From Cocleimonas sp. (GTDB lineage Bacteria; Pseudomonadota; Gammaproteobacteria; Thiotrichales; Thiotrichaceae), in the NCBI GenBank assembly GCA_023145535.1, contig JAGLDQ010000079.1:1-17393 (forward strand): 17,393 nucleotides of DNA, in the 5' to 3' direction. This document shows positions 1-7,409 of this stretch, in pieces (positions within the stretch are counted from its first letter, which is position 1; each line of letters starts with the position of its first letter). Made by a program: the position numbers and the translations under genes. A model generated the notes under the pieces. It did not search any database, was not told where the DNA came from, and worked only from the letters and a program-made list of their open reading frames with translations.

Positions 1-603
1 GCCGCTATCTTGCCTGTCTCTTGGATGTACATGAAAATGCTGGGTGCAGAAGGGTTAAAACAGTCCACCGAAATAGCCATTCTCAGCGCAAACTACATTA
101 CAGAGCGTCTCGCCGAACACTATCCTATTCTCTATCGTGGCGATAAACAACGCGTTGCACATGAGTGCATTATCGATATTCGCGATATTGAAGAAGCATC
201 AGGCATTAATAATGAAGACATCGCCAAGCGCTTAATGGACTATGGTTTTCATGCGCCTACAATGTCCTTTCCTGTGGCAGGTACTTTAATGATTGAGCCA
301 ACAGAATCTGAATCAAAGCAAGAAATTGATCGTTTTTGTGATGCCATGATTGCCATTCGTGAAGAAATTAGCAAAGTCCAATCCGGTGAGTGGACGGCCG
401 AAAACAATCCCTTACGCAATGCACCTCACACCCTGCTAGATATTGCTGAAGATTGGGATAGACCTTATTCACAGCAAGTCGCTATTTTCCCTAAAGGTGT
501 ATCCACCCGCACCAAATACTGGCCAACGGTTAATCGAGTCGATAATGTCTATGGTGATCGAAATTTGATATGCTCATGCCCGAGTATTGAGAGTTATAGA
601 TAA
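1..603 (+). CDS. gcvP: Glycine dehydrogenase (decarboxylating), C-terminal part; truncated by window edge
   Basis: This is the P-protein of the glycine cleavage system, which decarboxylates glycine and passes the aminomethyl group to the lipoyl H-protein. Only the last 200 residues are present and the frame is open to base 1, so the TTG at base 10 is not a real start. The tail follows E. coli GcvP closely from memory: SWMYMKMLGAEGLK, RVAHECIIDIR, DYGFHAPTMSFPVAGTLMIE, PTESESKQEIDRF, and the closing VYGDRNLICSCP block. The PLP-lysine lies upstream and is not visible. The gene is followed by a weak terminator-like hairpin and then dgkA on the same strand. Identity is near certain. I cannot tell whether it is the single-chain GcvP or the GcvPB subunit of the split form; the E. 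coli-like tail favours the single chain. Confidence 0.95.
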   Translation, partial: AAILPVSWMYMKMLGAEGLKQSTEIAILSANYITERLAEHYPILYRGDKQRVAHECIIDIRDIEEASGINNEDIAKRLMDYGFHAPTMSFPVAGTLMIEPTESESKQEIDRFCDAMIAIREEISKVQSGEWTAENNPLRNAPHTLLDIAEDWDRPYSQQVAIFPKGVSTRTKYWPTVNRVDNVYGDRNLICSCPSIESYR

Positions 604-617
604 ACAAGCAACAAAGT

Positions 618-640
618 GCATCAATATTATTTGATGCGCT
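618..640 (+). terminator. Weak terminator-like hairpin after gcvP
   Basis: GCATCAA and TTGATGC (618-624 and 631-637) form a 7-bp stem with a 6-base loop. It lies 15 bases after the gcvP stop and is followed by GCTTCATTTTC, which is only moderately T-rich. The position fits termination of gcvP, but the weak tail keeps confidence low. Confidence 0.35.
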
Positions 641-683
641 TCATTTTCTCCCGCCTATCCTGCAACTTCCTATACTTTAAATG

Positions 684-699
684 GCGCTATTTATAGCGC
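684..699. repeat. Palindrome upstream of dgkA
   Basis: GCGCTA and TAGCGC flank a TTTA loop, 30 bases before the dgkA start and just after a TATACT element (671-676). It could be an operator or an RNA hairpin in the leader. No T-run follows, so a terminator is unlikely. Function is not known. Confidence 0.3.
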
Positions 700-729
700 T
701 GAAATAAAATCAAAAGAATAGGAAAAAAT

Positions 730-1092
730 ATGGCAGGCAGTGGCAATACAGGACTCACCCGTATTATAAAAGCATTTGGCTTCTCCATGCAGGGTTTAAA
801 AGCAGCTTACAGACTAGAAGAAGCTTTTCGCCAAGAAGTATGGCTATTTATCATCACCCTCCCGCTTGCCTTATGGTTAGGCGATACAGGCGTTGAAAAA
901 GCGTTATTAATAGGAAGTGTTTTATTCTTATTAATTGTTGAAATTCTCAACTCAGCCATAGAAGCAACCATTGATCGTTTTGGTGGTGAGCTACATGAAC
1001 TCTCAGGCAGAGCGAAAGATATGGCTTCGGCGGCGGTGTTTTTAGCAATGATCAATGCTAGCGTCATTTGGTTATTGGTGTTACTCACCTAA
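730..1092 (+). CDS. dgkA: Diacylglycerol kinase (prokaryotic DgkA)
   Basis: This inner-membrane trimeric kinase phosphorylates diacylglycerol to phosphatidate, recycling the lipid left by periplasmic glucan synthesis. At 120 residues it matches the family's usual length (about 122 in E. coli). Family motifs are present: EAFRQE near residue 31, the catalytic block VEILNSAIEA at 70-79 (E71 and E78 correspond to E. coli E69 and E76), and HELSGRAKDMASAAV at 89-103. Three membrane segments are visible, at about 37-51, 57-77 and 100-119. The start has a good AGGA ribosome site six bases upstream. The TAA stop overlaps the TAG stop of the convergent acyltransferase gene by four bases, so no terminator can lie between them. 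Confidence 0.96.
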   Translation: MAGSGNTGLTRIIKAFGFSMQGLKAAYRLEEAFRQEVWLFIITLPLALWLGDTGVEKALLIGSVLFLLIVEILNSAIEATIDRFGGELHELSGRAKDMASAAVFLAMINASVIWLLVLLT

Positions 1093-1991
1093 TAAACCGC
1101 GCCCTCTCCATCAGGCCGCGTACGATACAGACGCATCAACCACATATACTGTGCTGGATTCTGCTTAATTAATATTTCTAATTGCTGATTAAGCTTTAGC
1201 GCATTGTCATTCACATCGTTACTCGGATAATCTTCAATAGCAGGCGCAATAATCACTTTATATTTTGCTTCCTTCTCATCGTAATAAGAAAAACAAGGCA
1301 AACTAACCGCCTTTCTTAGTTTGGCTATCCGCGCTGGCGTAGTCAATGTTGCCTTATCCATTCCAAAAAAAGGTACAAACACGGCATTATCCTTACCAAG
1401 ATCTTCATCAGGTAAAAATATAAGCAATTGTTGCGGAATTAATTCGCGGATTAATTGACGCAGCCCCTGCTCCCGCGAGACAACAAACTTAACATAACGA
1501 CAACGACTTTTAGCAATAATCCAATCCATTACGGGGTTTTTAGCGCTTTTGTAAGAGCCGTAACAATCATACTGAAAGCTCAGTGCAATGGGGGCAAACT
1601 CTAACATCACGCTATGCGCTAACAAAATCATGACACTTTGATTATTTTTAATGGCCTGATCAATATGCTCTTGACCCTCAATTTGTACCCACTGTTTTAA
1701 ACGGCGTTTTGAGGCAAAGAGGAGTAGGCTATAGTCTACTAAGGCGCAGCCATACCATTGCAAATGCTGCTTGGCAAGTTGTTGTTGTGAGTGTTTATCT
1801 CGCTCAGGAAAGGCTATTTTTATATTGGTTAAAACAATATTGCGTCGTTTTTTATTGTAAGCATAGGTGAGTTTACCAATGCTTCTACCTAAATAATGCC
1901 TCAATGATTGAGGCATTAATGAGATTAAAAAGACAAAACTCAATCCTATCCAAATAAGCCAAAAGCGCGGATGTAACAGAGATAGCGTCAA
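1089..1991 (-). CDS. Lysophospholipid/lipid A acyltransferase, LpxL (HtrB) family
   Basis: This is a membrane-bound acyltransferase of the LpxL/LpxM/HtrB family, which adds a secondary acyl chain to a lipid A precursor at the inner-membrane cytoplasmic face. The catalytic HX4E motif is at H126-E131 (AHSVMLE), and the LPDEDLGK block at 193-200 matches the family's LPDxDxG region. One membrane helix lies at about residues 10-27. I chose a TTG start at 1991 over the ATG at 2051. The TTG is preceded by AAGGGGG (1999-2005), it avoids a 41-base overlap with the upstream gene, and the protein then opens MTLSLLHPRFW, matching the LLHPRYW opening of LpxL proteins. The resulting 300 residues are close to E. 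coli LpxL (306). Whether it adds laurate, myristate or another acyl group, and at which position, cannot be read from sequence. Confidence 0.88.
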   Translation of the reverse strand: MTLSLLHPRFWLIWIGLSFVFLISLMPQSLRHYLGRSIGKLTYAYNKKRRNIVLTNIKIAFPERDKHSQQQLAKQHLQWYGCALVDYSLLLFASKRRLKQWVQIEGQEHIDQAIKNNQSVMILLAHSVMLEFAPIALSFQYDCYGSYKSAKNPVMDWIIAKSRCRYVKFVVSREQGLRQLIRELIPQQLLIFLPDEDLGKDNAVFVPFFGMDKATLTTPARIAKLRKAVSLPCFSYYDEKEAKYKVIIAPAIEDYPSNDVNDNALKLNQQLEILIKQNPAQYMWLMRLYRTRPDGEGAVY

Positions 1992-1998
1992 TGGGAAA

Positions 1999-2005
1999 CC
2001 CCCTT
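1999..2005 (-). promoter_or_regulatory. Shine-Dalgarno site that fixes the acyltransferase TTG start
   Basis: On the minus strand AAGGGGG lies seven bases before TTG (1991-1989) and just after the TAA of the cinA-like gene (2013-2011). Its strength and spacing, together with family alignment, favour this start over the upstream ATG, which lies inside the preceding gene. Confidence 0.6.
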
Positions 2006-2010
2006 GCTGA

Positions 2011-2823
2011 TTAACCCCGTTGTTGTTGACCACTCTCGCCTCGATAGTCATAATTCACGCACAATGATTGGAGTTGAGCTTCAAACCATGTTGCCGCTTC
2101 TTCCACCTTATTGCGCTGTCCTTTTAGACCAAAGTCAATGAGCCAACCTTGTTTTGCACCACTGGGTAAACTGGATAATCCAACACCAGGAAAACTATCC
2201 AGTAAATTTGTCATGGTTGGCATCAAATCACTTTCCCCTACTTCATGCAAATCCCAGCGTACTTCAATATCGGGGTTACTGCTAAAGAGGTGTTTATAGT
2301 TTGTATCGAGTACCCATTGAATCATTGGTTTAGCCATTTCAGGAAAACCCGGTACAAAGTGGTGATCGGCAAGACTAAACCCAGGCATTTTATTAACAGG
2401 GTTTGGAATAATGTCTGCCTTTTCAGGGAAATCACCCATTATGATCCGATCTGGATAAGCTTTTTCACCATAAACTCCTTCAATAAGTGCTTGCGCTTCA
2501 GGGTGGCGTGCGATGGCTTGTTTACTGGCAATGGCAGCGCATTCTCTCGTTAAATCATCCGGTGTTGCGCCAATACCACCACAGCTAAACACCACATCAT
2601 TCGTTGCCATTGTTTTTCTAAACAAAGCAATTAATTCCTCCTTATCGTCACCAATCAAATGCGTCCAGCTAAGTTTCATACCGCGTTTCTTCAGCATATC
2701 AATCACCGCCTGCATATGCTTATCTTCGCGTGATGCATTTAATAGTTCATCCCCAATTAAAATCAAACCAATCTTTTGTGTTTTTGATGTGATCTTTTTT
2801 ATAGAATTAAGCCCTTGTTTCAT
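2011..2823 (-). CDS. CinA-like protein, molybdopterin-binding (MoCF) domain only
   Basis: The 270-residue protein has the COG1058-type MoCF_biosynth fold found at the N terminus of CinA: a lead strand with GDELL at 24-28 and the family signature SCGGIGATPDD at 80-90. A VPGFPEMAKPM block follows near 156-166. It lacks the C-terminal nicotinamide-nucleotide amidase (PncC) domain of full CinA, so it is a stand-alone relative rather than CinA itself. In full CinA this N-terminal domain is linked to hydrolysis of damaged or ADP-ribose-type nucleotides; the substrate here is unknown. The ATG overlaps the hemH TGA stop as ATGA, suggesting translational coupling. It sits between heme synthesis and lipid A acylation genes, which gives no clear functional clue. 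Confidence 0.85.
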   Translation of the reverse strand: MKQGLNSIKKITSKTQKIGLILIGDELLNASREDKHMQAVIDMLKKRGMKLSWTHLIGDDKEELIALFRKTMATNDVVFSCGGIGATPDDLTRECAAIASKQAIARHPEAQALIEGVYGEKAYPDRIIMGDFPEKADIIPNPVNKMPGFSLADHHFVPGFPEMAKPMIQWVLDTNYKHLFSSNPDIEVRWDLHEVGESDLMPTMTNLLDSFPGVGLSSLPSGAKQGWLIDFGLKGQRNKVEEAATWFEAQLQSLCVNYDYRGESGQQQRG

Positions 2824-3932
2824 AAATCTGCCCCTTTTTCTTTTGCTCGTTTTTGTATCGACTTATTGTGTTTCTCAGCAACTGATAAATCCCAATGTGT
2901 AGAGGTCTCTGCCCAGCCCTGAGTATGCTGTTTAATAATGTCACTTAACGCATGTATGTGGTCCTGTTGATGATTTAATGCGGCGATATAACGATACGTC
3001 TCACCACCGGCTTGCAAAAAGTTTTCGCCATTTTCTATTTTTATTTCTTCTAAGGTTTCTAAGCAATCTGCGGGAAAACCTGGACAGATAACATCGATAT
3101 TTTTTATACCTTTTGCGGGTAATGCTTCTAGCGTCTTGTCTGTATAAGGTTTTAGCCATTCCGCTTTACCAAACCGCGATTGGAAGGTAACCAAATATTG
3201 ATCTTGCTTTAAGTCTAATTTTTCTGCTAGTAAACGCGCTGTTTTATGGCAATGACAAAAATAAGGATCCCCCAAATCAAGGTTTCTTTTCGGTAAACCA
3301 TGAAATGACATTAATAAAACTTGTCCGCGTGGATGCTGCTCCCAATGCGTACGGACACTGCGTGCTAATGCATTAATATAGGATGAGTGATCGTGATAAC
3401 TGCCTACAAAACGCATTTCTGGTACCCAACGCCAACGACTGAGTACACGACTCACCTCATCATAAGTGGTTGCCGTTGTTGTCGCGGAGTATTGCGGATA
3501 AAGGGGTAAGACCAATAAACGCCTTATCCCCTGCTCTTTTAGCTTTTGTAGCCCTGATTCAATACTAGGTTTACCATAACGCATCGCCAGCTCAACAATA
3601 ACCTTACCTTTAAAGCGATTTTTCATTTCCTGTTGAAGCGCGCTTTGCTGTTTTTTACTAAAAACTAGTAGGGGTGAACCATCATCTGTCCAGACTGATT
3701 GATACATTTTAGCGCTTTTAGCAGGACGGCGGGGTAATACAAAAGCGTATAAAATAGGAAGCCAAATCAAGCGTGGGATTTCAACGACACGCGGATCTGA
3801 TAAAAACTGTCTTAAGTAACGCCGTACGGCGGGTGTTGTGGCTGCCTCTGGTGTTCCCAAATTGACCAACAAAATGCCCGTTGCTTCTTCTTTTCCATGA
3901 AAAAAGCCGCTTTCACCACTATATCTCCTCAT
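2820..3932 (-). CDS. hemH: Ferrochelatase
   Basis: Ferrochelatase inserts Fe2+ into protoporphyrin IX, the last step of protoheme synthesis. The 370-residue protein shows the family's landmarks: ILLVNLGTPEA at 20-30, FLSDPRVVEIPR at 43-54, LPLYPQYSA at 142-150, the active-site SFHGLP with H211, and PGFPADCLETLEEI, where E292 corresponds to the second catalytic acidic residue. The CHCHKT segment at 226-231 is conserved in proteobacterial HemH. The ATG is preceded by GAGAGG at suitable spacing, and the opening MRRYSGESG fits gammaproteobacterial homologues. It heads the hemH > cinA-like > acyltransferase operon. The C-terminal end carries a lysine-rich tail of about 25 residues beyond the conserved core. 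Confidence 0.97.
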   Translation of the reverse strand: MRRYSGESGFFHGKEEATGILLVNLGTPEAATTPAVRRYLRQFLSDPRVVEIPRLIWLPILYAFVLPRRPAKSAKMYQSVWTDDGSPLLVFSKKQQSALQQEMKNRFKGKVIVELAMRYGKPSIESGLQKLKEQGIRRLLVLPLYPQYSATTTATTYDEVSRVLSRWRWVPEMRFVGSYHDHSSYINALARSVRTHWEQHPRGQVLLMSFHGLPKRNLDLGDPYFCHCHKTARLLAEKLDLKQDQYLVTFQSRFGKAEWLKPYTDKTLEALPAKGIKNIDVICPGFPADCLETLEEIKIENGENFLQAGGETYRYIAALNHQQDHIHALSDIIKQHTQGWAETSTHWDLSVAEKHNKSIQKRAKEKGADL

Positions 3933-4237
3933 TATTCCTCTCGAATTTATCCAGTAATTTCCTCTATATTATCGCGTATTTCTCACAATGAACTGAATAA
4001 AAATCAATCATAATGGTATTAATATAGTCTATTGGAATCATAAAGTCATATAAAGTTGTCGCTTTCATACAGATAAGATTATAATAATCCGTTCGATAAT
4101 GAGTTTTTATCGCACTTTCAAGCGGCGAATAAGTAGTTTTTTCAATCAATTATACTGAAATCATTCCCTTTAACTAAACATTGTTTTAAAGCTTACCGCT
4201 TCAATTTCTCACTTAAAATTTAACCAATGGTAAAAAA
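3933..4237. other. Divergent hemH-rpoZ intergenic region (305 bp)
   Basis: This AT-rich spacer must carry the promoters for the minus-strand hemH operon and the plus-strand rpoZ-spoT pair. The clearest element is a perfect TATAAT on the minus strand at 4154-4149, with a poor -35 at 17-bp spacing. On the plus strand TAAAAT at 4214-4219 is a possible -10 for rpoZ, about 20 bases before its ATG, again without a convincing -35. The minus strand is open for 61 codons (4149-3964) from a TTG, but I do not call it a gene. No hairpin terminator, repeat or RNA gene was recognised. Confidence 0.5.
4149..4154 (-). promoter_or_regulatory. Candidate -10 element for the hemH operon
   Basis: The minus strand reads TATAAT, identical to the sigma-70 -10 consensus. 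The hexamer 17 bases upstream (TTAGTT) is a poor -35, with only two consensus positions. If used, it would give a leader of roughly 210 bases ahead of hemH. In such AT-rich DNA a chance match is quite possible. Confidence 0.3.
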
Positions 4238-4519
4238 ATGGCAAGAGTAACTGTCGAAGATTGTCTTAAGCATATTGACACAAATTATAATCTCGTATTA
4301 AAAGCATCTAAACGCGCACGCGCATTAGAGCAAGGAGCACAAGCACTAGTCGATGAAGATGGTGATAAACCAACGGTCATTGCGCTACGTGAACTTGCTG
4401 AAAATATCACGCCCGAATCAGTGGCGGCACAAAGAGAAGAAGATGCACGAAATGAAGTGCCAACAGAGCAAATCGAAACGCCACAAGAAGAGGTAAAAAG
4501 TCCATCACTCTTTCGATAG
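4238..4519 (+). CDS. rpoZ: DNA-directed RNA polymerase omega subunit
   Basis: Omega helps the beta' subunit fold and assemble and forms part of a ppGpp-binding site on RNA polymerase. The 93-residue protein starts MARVTVEDCLKHIDTNYNLV, continues with VLKASKRARALEQG, and has TVIALRELAE at about 45-54, all as in gammaproteobacterial omega. The acidic C-terminal tail is variable in the family. No clear Shine-Dalgarno precedes the ATG, but the conserved opening fixes the start. spoT follows after 15 bases in the same frame, so the two are almost certainly cotranscribed, pairing a ppGpp target with a ppGpp-metabolising enzyme. In E. coli gmk lies directly upstream of rpoZ; here hemH lies divergently instead. 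Confidence 0.95.
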   Translation: MARVTVEDCLKHIDTNYNLVLKASKRARALEQGAQALVDEDGDKPTVIALRELAENITPESVAAQREEDARNEVPTEQIETPQEEVKSPSLFR

Positions 4520-4523
4520 CAGA

Positions 4524-4549
4524 GCAAGAACCTTATGCAAGAACCTTAC
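4524..4549 (+). repeat. 13-bp tandem repeat over the spoT start codon
   Basis: GCAAGAACCTTAT (4524-4536) is followed at once by GCAAGAACCTTAC (4537-4549), differing only in the last base. The spoT ATG (4535-4537) is made by the last two bases of the first unit and the first base of the second. Loss of one unit would remove the ATG. Confidence 0.9.
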
Positions 4550-6706
4550 ATCCCCTATTTTTTTGATTTAGCCTCTCCTGTTGATAACAAAAAATCATCA
4601 GCCAAAGCGCTAAGAATTGTACATTTATGTGATGTAATTGAAGAATATTTGCCTGATCAAGAGGCGCATCGTGTTTATGATGCCTATTTATTTGCAGCAG
4701 AAGCACATAATGGTATTACACGGAAATCGGGTGAAGCGTATATTTTTCACCCCCTAACTGTTGCCTATATTCTTGCGGGCATGCACATGGATGTGGATAC
4801 GATTTGTGCGGCATTATTGCATGATGTGATTGAAGATACGGAACATACTAAGCAAGAAATTATCCAACGCTTTGGTCAGGTAACCGCTGATCTCGTTGAT
4901 GGCGTCACTAAACTTGCTGGTGGTGAGTTTACCGACAGGGAAAGCGCCGCAGCGGCGAGTTTTCACAAAATGATGAGCGCGATGACACAAGATTTTCGTG
5001 TCGTACTGATTAAATTAGCAGACCGCCAACATAATATTAAAACCCTTGGCTCAATGCCGCGCCATAAACAACGGCGTATTTCCAGTGAAACACTCAATAT
5101 TCATGCACCACTTGCACGTCGCATGGGGATGAATGCAATGCGTACCGAGCTGCAATCAGCGGCGTTTGAGCATTTGCATCCTTGGCGTTTTAAAACGTTG
5201 CAAAAAATGGTGCGCGCTTATAACGCTAAATATGCCGACGTGCATCTTACAATTCGTGATGAAATTATTGATGCACTAAAAAAATATAATATTGAGGGCG
5301 AATTACCCTTATGGGAAAAAAACCTTTATCGTCTTTATCAACACCTTAAGAGAAAAAAAGGTAAAAAAACAATTACTCAGCAAGATGAGCCATTGCAAAT
5401 ACGCATTCTTGTTGCCGATAGAATCAGTTGTTATTGTGCACTGGGGGTCATTCATAAGCTCTACCAACCCAAAGTAGGCACCTTTAAAGACTTTATTGGC
5501 ATTCCCAAAGTGTACGGTTTTCAGGCGCTAGAAACGAGCGTCACGACAAAAAATCATCAGCCTGTGCGCGTATTAATTCAAAGTCGCCAAATGCATTATA
5601 TCGCACAATATGGCATTACTGCCCATTGGCGTTTCCCCGAGATGGAAGAAAGTGTTCAAGGTATTCAAAAACATCTAGATCACTGGTTAATGCAAGTTGA
5701 GGATATTAACAAAACCCAAAGCACTGACGCAGAATTTCTTGCGGATATAAAAGCTGATTTATTCTTGAATGAAATTTATGTATCCACCCCTAAAGGTGAT
5801 ACTAAAATACTCCCTAGTCATGCTACTCCCATTGATTTTGCCTACGCTATCCATTCCCAAGTGGGGCATCATTGCCTTGGCGCTTATATTGATGATCAAC
5901 GCGTTCCTCTCAATTCACGCTTGTATAGCGGCGCTACCGTTAAAATCATCACTAAAAATAGCGCAACACCACAACCTGCTTGGCTACACTATGTGGTGAC
6001 TGGTAAAGCACGGTCTGCTATTCGCTATTGGATTAAAAGCACCAATGAGGAAGACTTTCGGATTATGGGACAGCGCTTGCTAAAAGAAGCATTACACGCA
6101 CTGCGCTGTGATATGAATGATATTTCAGAGACGCAATGGCAAAAAACATTAAACATATTATCAATAGCAAATAAAACCGATTTATTTTACGAAATCGCTA
6201 AAGGAAACCAGAATCCTAGGCTGGTCAGTTATCGCTTATTAAACAAACAAAACAACCTTGTGGCGAGCAAGACCGATACGCCACTCATGATTAAAAGCAC
6301 TGAAGGCTTAGCGGTAAAATTACAAAACTGCTGCCACCCTATTCCTGGTGATACCTTGGTTGCGACACTTGATCATGAGGTGGGGCTAGCCGTACATCGT
6401 GTCGCTTGTCCAAACTTACCGCCCTCAAGTGATCATACTTTTAGCCTCGCATGGCAAGAGCATACAGGGAAATTATTTCTCACCCCCATTAAAGTCTTCG
6501 TGAATAATCGCTATGGCGTGCTACTCAGCATCACCAATCTATTAAATAAAATAGCAGTTAATATCGAAGACTTATCTATTACCGGCGATAAAGAAGTGAA
6601 AGAAATGTATTTTTTACTCGAAATCAAAGACACTAGTCGCTTACAGGAGATTATTCGTGGCTTAAAAGAACTGAGTGATGTCATTAATATTACGCGGACG
6701 TTTTAA
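4535..6706 (+). CDS. spoT: SpoT-type RelA/SpoT homologue; hydrolase intact, synthetase motifs degenerate
   Basis: This long RelA/SpoT protein (723 residues) controls the ppGpp alarmone. The N-terminal HD hydrolase keeps its key residues: R63 in RKSGEAY, H72, H96-D97, E100-D101, D163 in KLADR and N167. The synthetase region (about 240-365) is recognisable by FKDFIGIPKVYGFQALE but altered. GYQSLH reads GFQALE, the catalytic acidic position of the E(V/I)QIRT motif is R345 in VRVLIQS, and the Mg-binding Asp of the YDxxAIR motif aligns with Glu. Regulatory parts follow: TGS at 413-473, the CC/zinc-finger region with NCCHPIPGD at 598-606, and a C-terminal ACT domain at about 650-720. From this I infer mainly ppGpp hydrolysis with little or no synthesis. 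The N terminus is about 27 residues longer than E. coli SpoT, and the ribosome site is weak. An ordinary long RelA is less likely because the HD site is intact. Confidence 0.93.
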   Translation: MQEPYIPYFFDLASPVDNKKSSAKALRIVHLCDVIEEYLPDQEAHRVYDAYLFAAEAHNGITRKSGEAYIFHPLTVAYILAGMHMDVDTICAALLHDVIEDTEHTKQEIIQRFGQVTADLVDGVTKLAGGEFTDRESAAAASFHKMMSAMTQDFRVVLIKLADRQHNIKTLGSMPRHKQRRISSETLNIHAPLARRMGMNAMRTELQSAAFEHLHPWRFKTLQKMVRAYNAKYADVHLTIRDEIIDALKKYNIEGELPLWEKNLYRLYQHLKRKKGKKTITQQDEPLQIRILVADRISCYCALGVIHKLYQPKVGTFKDFIGIPKVYGFQALETSVTTKNHQPVRVLIQSRQMHYIAQYGITAHWRFPEMEESVQGIQKHLDHWLMQVEDINKTQSTDAEFLADIKADLFLNEIYVSTPKGDTKILPSHATPIDFAYAIHSQVGHHCLGAYIDDQRVPLNSRLYSGATVKIITKNSATPQPAWLHYVVTGKARSAIRYWIKSTNEEDFRIMGQRLLKEALHALRCDMNDISETQWQKTLNILSIANKTDLFYEIAKGNQNPRLVSYRLLNKQNNLVASKTDTPLMIKSTEGLAVKLQNCCHPIPGDTLVATLDHEVGLAVHRVACPNLPPSSDHTFSLAWQEHTGKLFLTPIKVFVNNRYGVLLSITNLLNKIAVNIEDLSITGDKEVKEMYFLLEIKDTSRLQEIIRGLKELSDVINITRTF

Positions 6707-6883
6707 CCATCCATCACTGGCCTATAAGCCAAAATATCGCACATTTTTCTGCACTAAAGCGTTTAAAAAAAACCATGATATGCTCTATCTCTACAGCCTT
6801 TACAATAAGATATGTTTTTTGGGTATGTTTGGGCAATAAAAAATATGCCAACATAATGCAGGGTTACTTAGGATTCACGATAG

Positions 6884-7363
6884 ATGCGTAAAAAAAACAA
6901 TAAATCAGAACACTTATGGACAATCGTAGCCGTACTAGGTTTCACCCTTCTCTTGTTAATAGGTTATAAACTCAAAGCTAGCCTAACACCCAATATTACC
7001 ACGACCACTCCTTTAGATAAATCATGCGACCTACGCCAAGGAAAATGTACAACGCTATTACCAACGGGAGGCAAAATCAGTTTATCGATTACACCCAATA
7101 CCCTTCCGATCCTCCACCCTCTTGAACTAACGGTCACAATAGATAGCATTGATGCATCCAAGATCGAAGTTGATTTTATTGGCATTGGTATGGATATGGG
7201 ATATAACCGTTCAACACTAGATAAAGTTGATGCAAAAAATTTTAAAGGAAAGGCGGTTATCCCTGTTTGTATTCGCTCCAAAATGGAATGGGAAGCAAGG
7301 GTTATATTATATACAGATCATGGGTTAATTATGGCTCCCTTTCGCTTTTTCACCATAAAGTAG
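6884..7363 (+). CDS. Membrane-anchored protein of unknown function, FixH/YtkA-like
   Basis: A short basic N terminus (MRKKNNKSEH) is followed by one membrane segment at about 11-30. A periplasmic domain of about 125 residues follows, rich in beta-strand sequence. It contains CDLRQGKC (residues 48-55), a pattern GGKISLSITP...PLELTVTI, then IDFIGIGMDMGYNR-type sequence, a single cysteine in PVCIR, and a final FRFFTIK strand. The overall layout of anchor plus small immunoglobulin-like domain, and the PL-x-L-x-V-x-I start, resemble FixH/YtkA-like proteins. This resemblance is from memory and weak. Similar small proteins with these cysteines seem to recur in proteobacteria, but I know no assigned role. 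An AGGA lies about ten bases upstream of the ATG. It stands alone between spoT and grxD with 177 bp and 187 bp spacers. Confidence 0.72.
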   Translation: MRKKNNKSEHLWTIVAVLGFTLLLLIGYKLKASLTPNITTTTPLDKSCDLRQGKCTTLLPTGGKISLSITPNTLPILHPLELTVTIDSIDASKIEVDFIGIGMDMGYNRSTLDKVDAKNFKGKAVIPVCIRSKMEWEARVILYTDHGLIMAPFRFFTIK

Positions 7364-7374
7364 GAACAAATGAG

Positions 7375-7409
7375 CATCCTTTAACTATTCAAAAAATAGT
7401 TAAAGGATG
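7375..7409. repeat. Perfect 15-bp inverted repeat (hairpin)
   Basis: CATCCTTTAACTATT (7375-7389) and its exact complement AATAGTTAAAGGATG (7395-7409) flank a CAAAA loop, 12 bases after the stop of the preceding gene. The stem is AT-rich and no T-run follows on either strand (TCGAAAAAAG on the plus side, CTCATTTGTTCC on the minus side), so it is not a textbook terminator. It could be an mRNA 3'-end stabiliser or a mobile-element end. Confidence 0.85.

Noticed and set aside
1992..2051. Longer acyltransferase start at ATG 2051
   Set aside because: The extra 20 residues are encoded inside the cinA-like gene and do not resemble LpxL N termini. The TTG at 1991 has a strong ribosome site and restores the family's opening.
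3964..4149. Minus-strand open frame of 61 codons between hemH and rpoZ
   Set aside because: It starts at a TTG without a well-placed ribosome site, overlaps a TATAAT element, has no recognisable motif and lies in AT-rich promoter DNA. A chance open frame is the simpler explanation.
7375..7409. 15-bp hairpin as a rho-independent terminator
   Set aside because: The stem is AT-rich and neither side has a T-run, so I list it as a repeat only.
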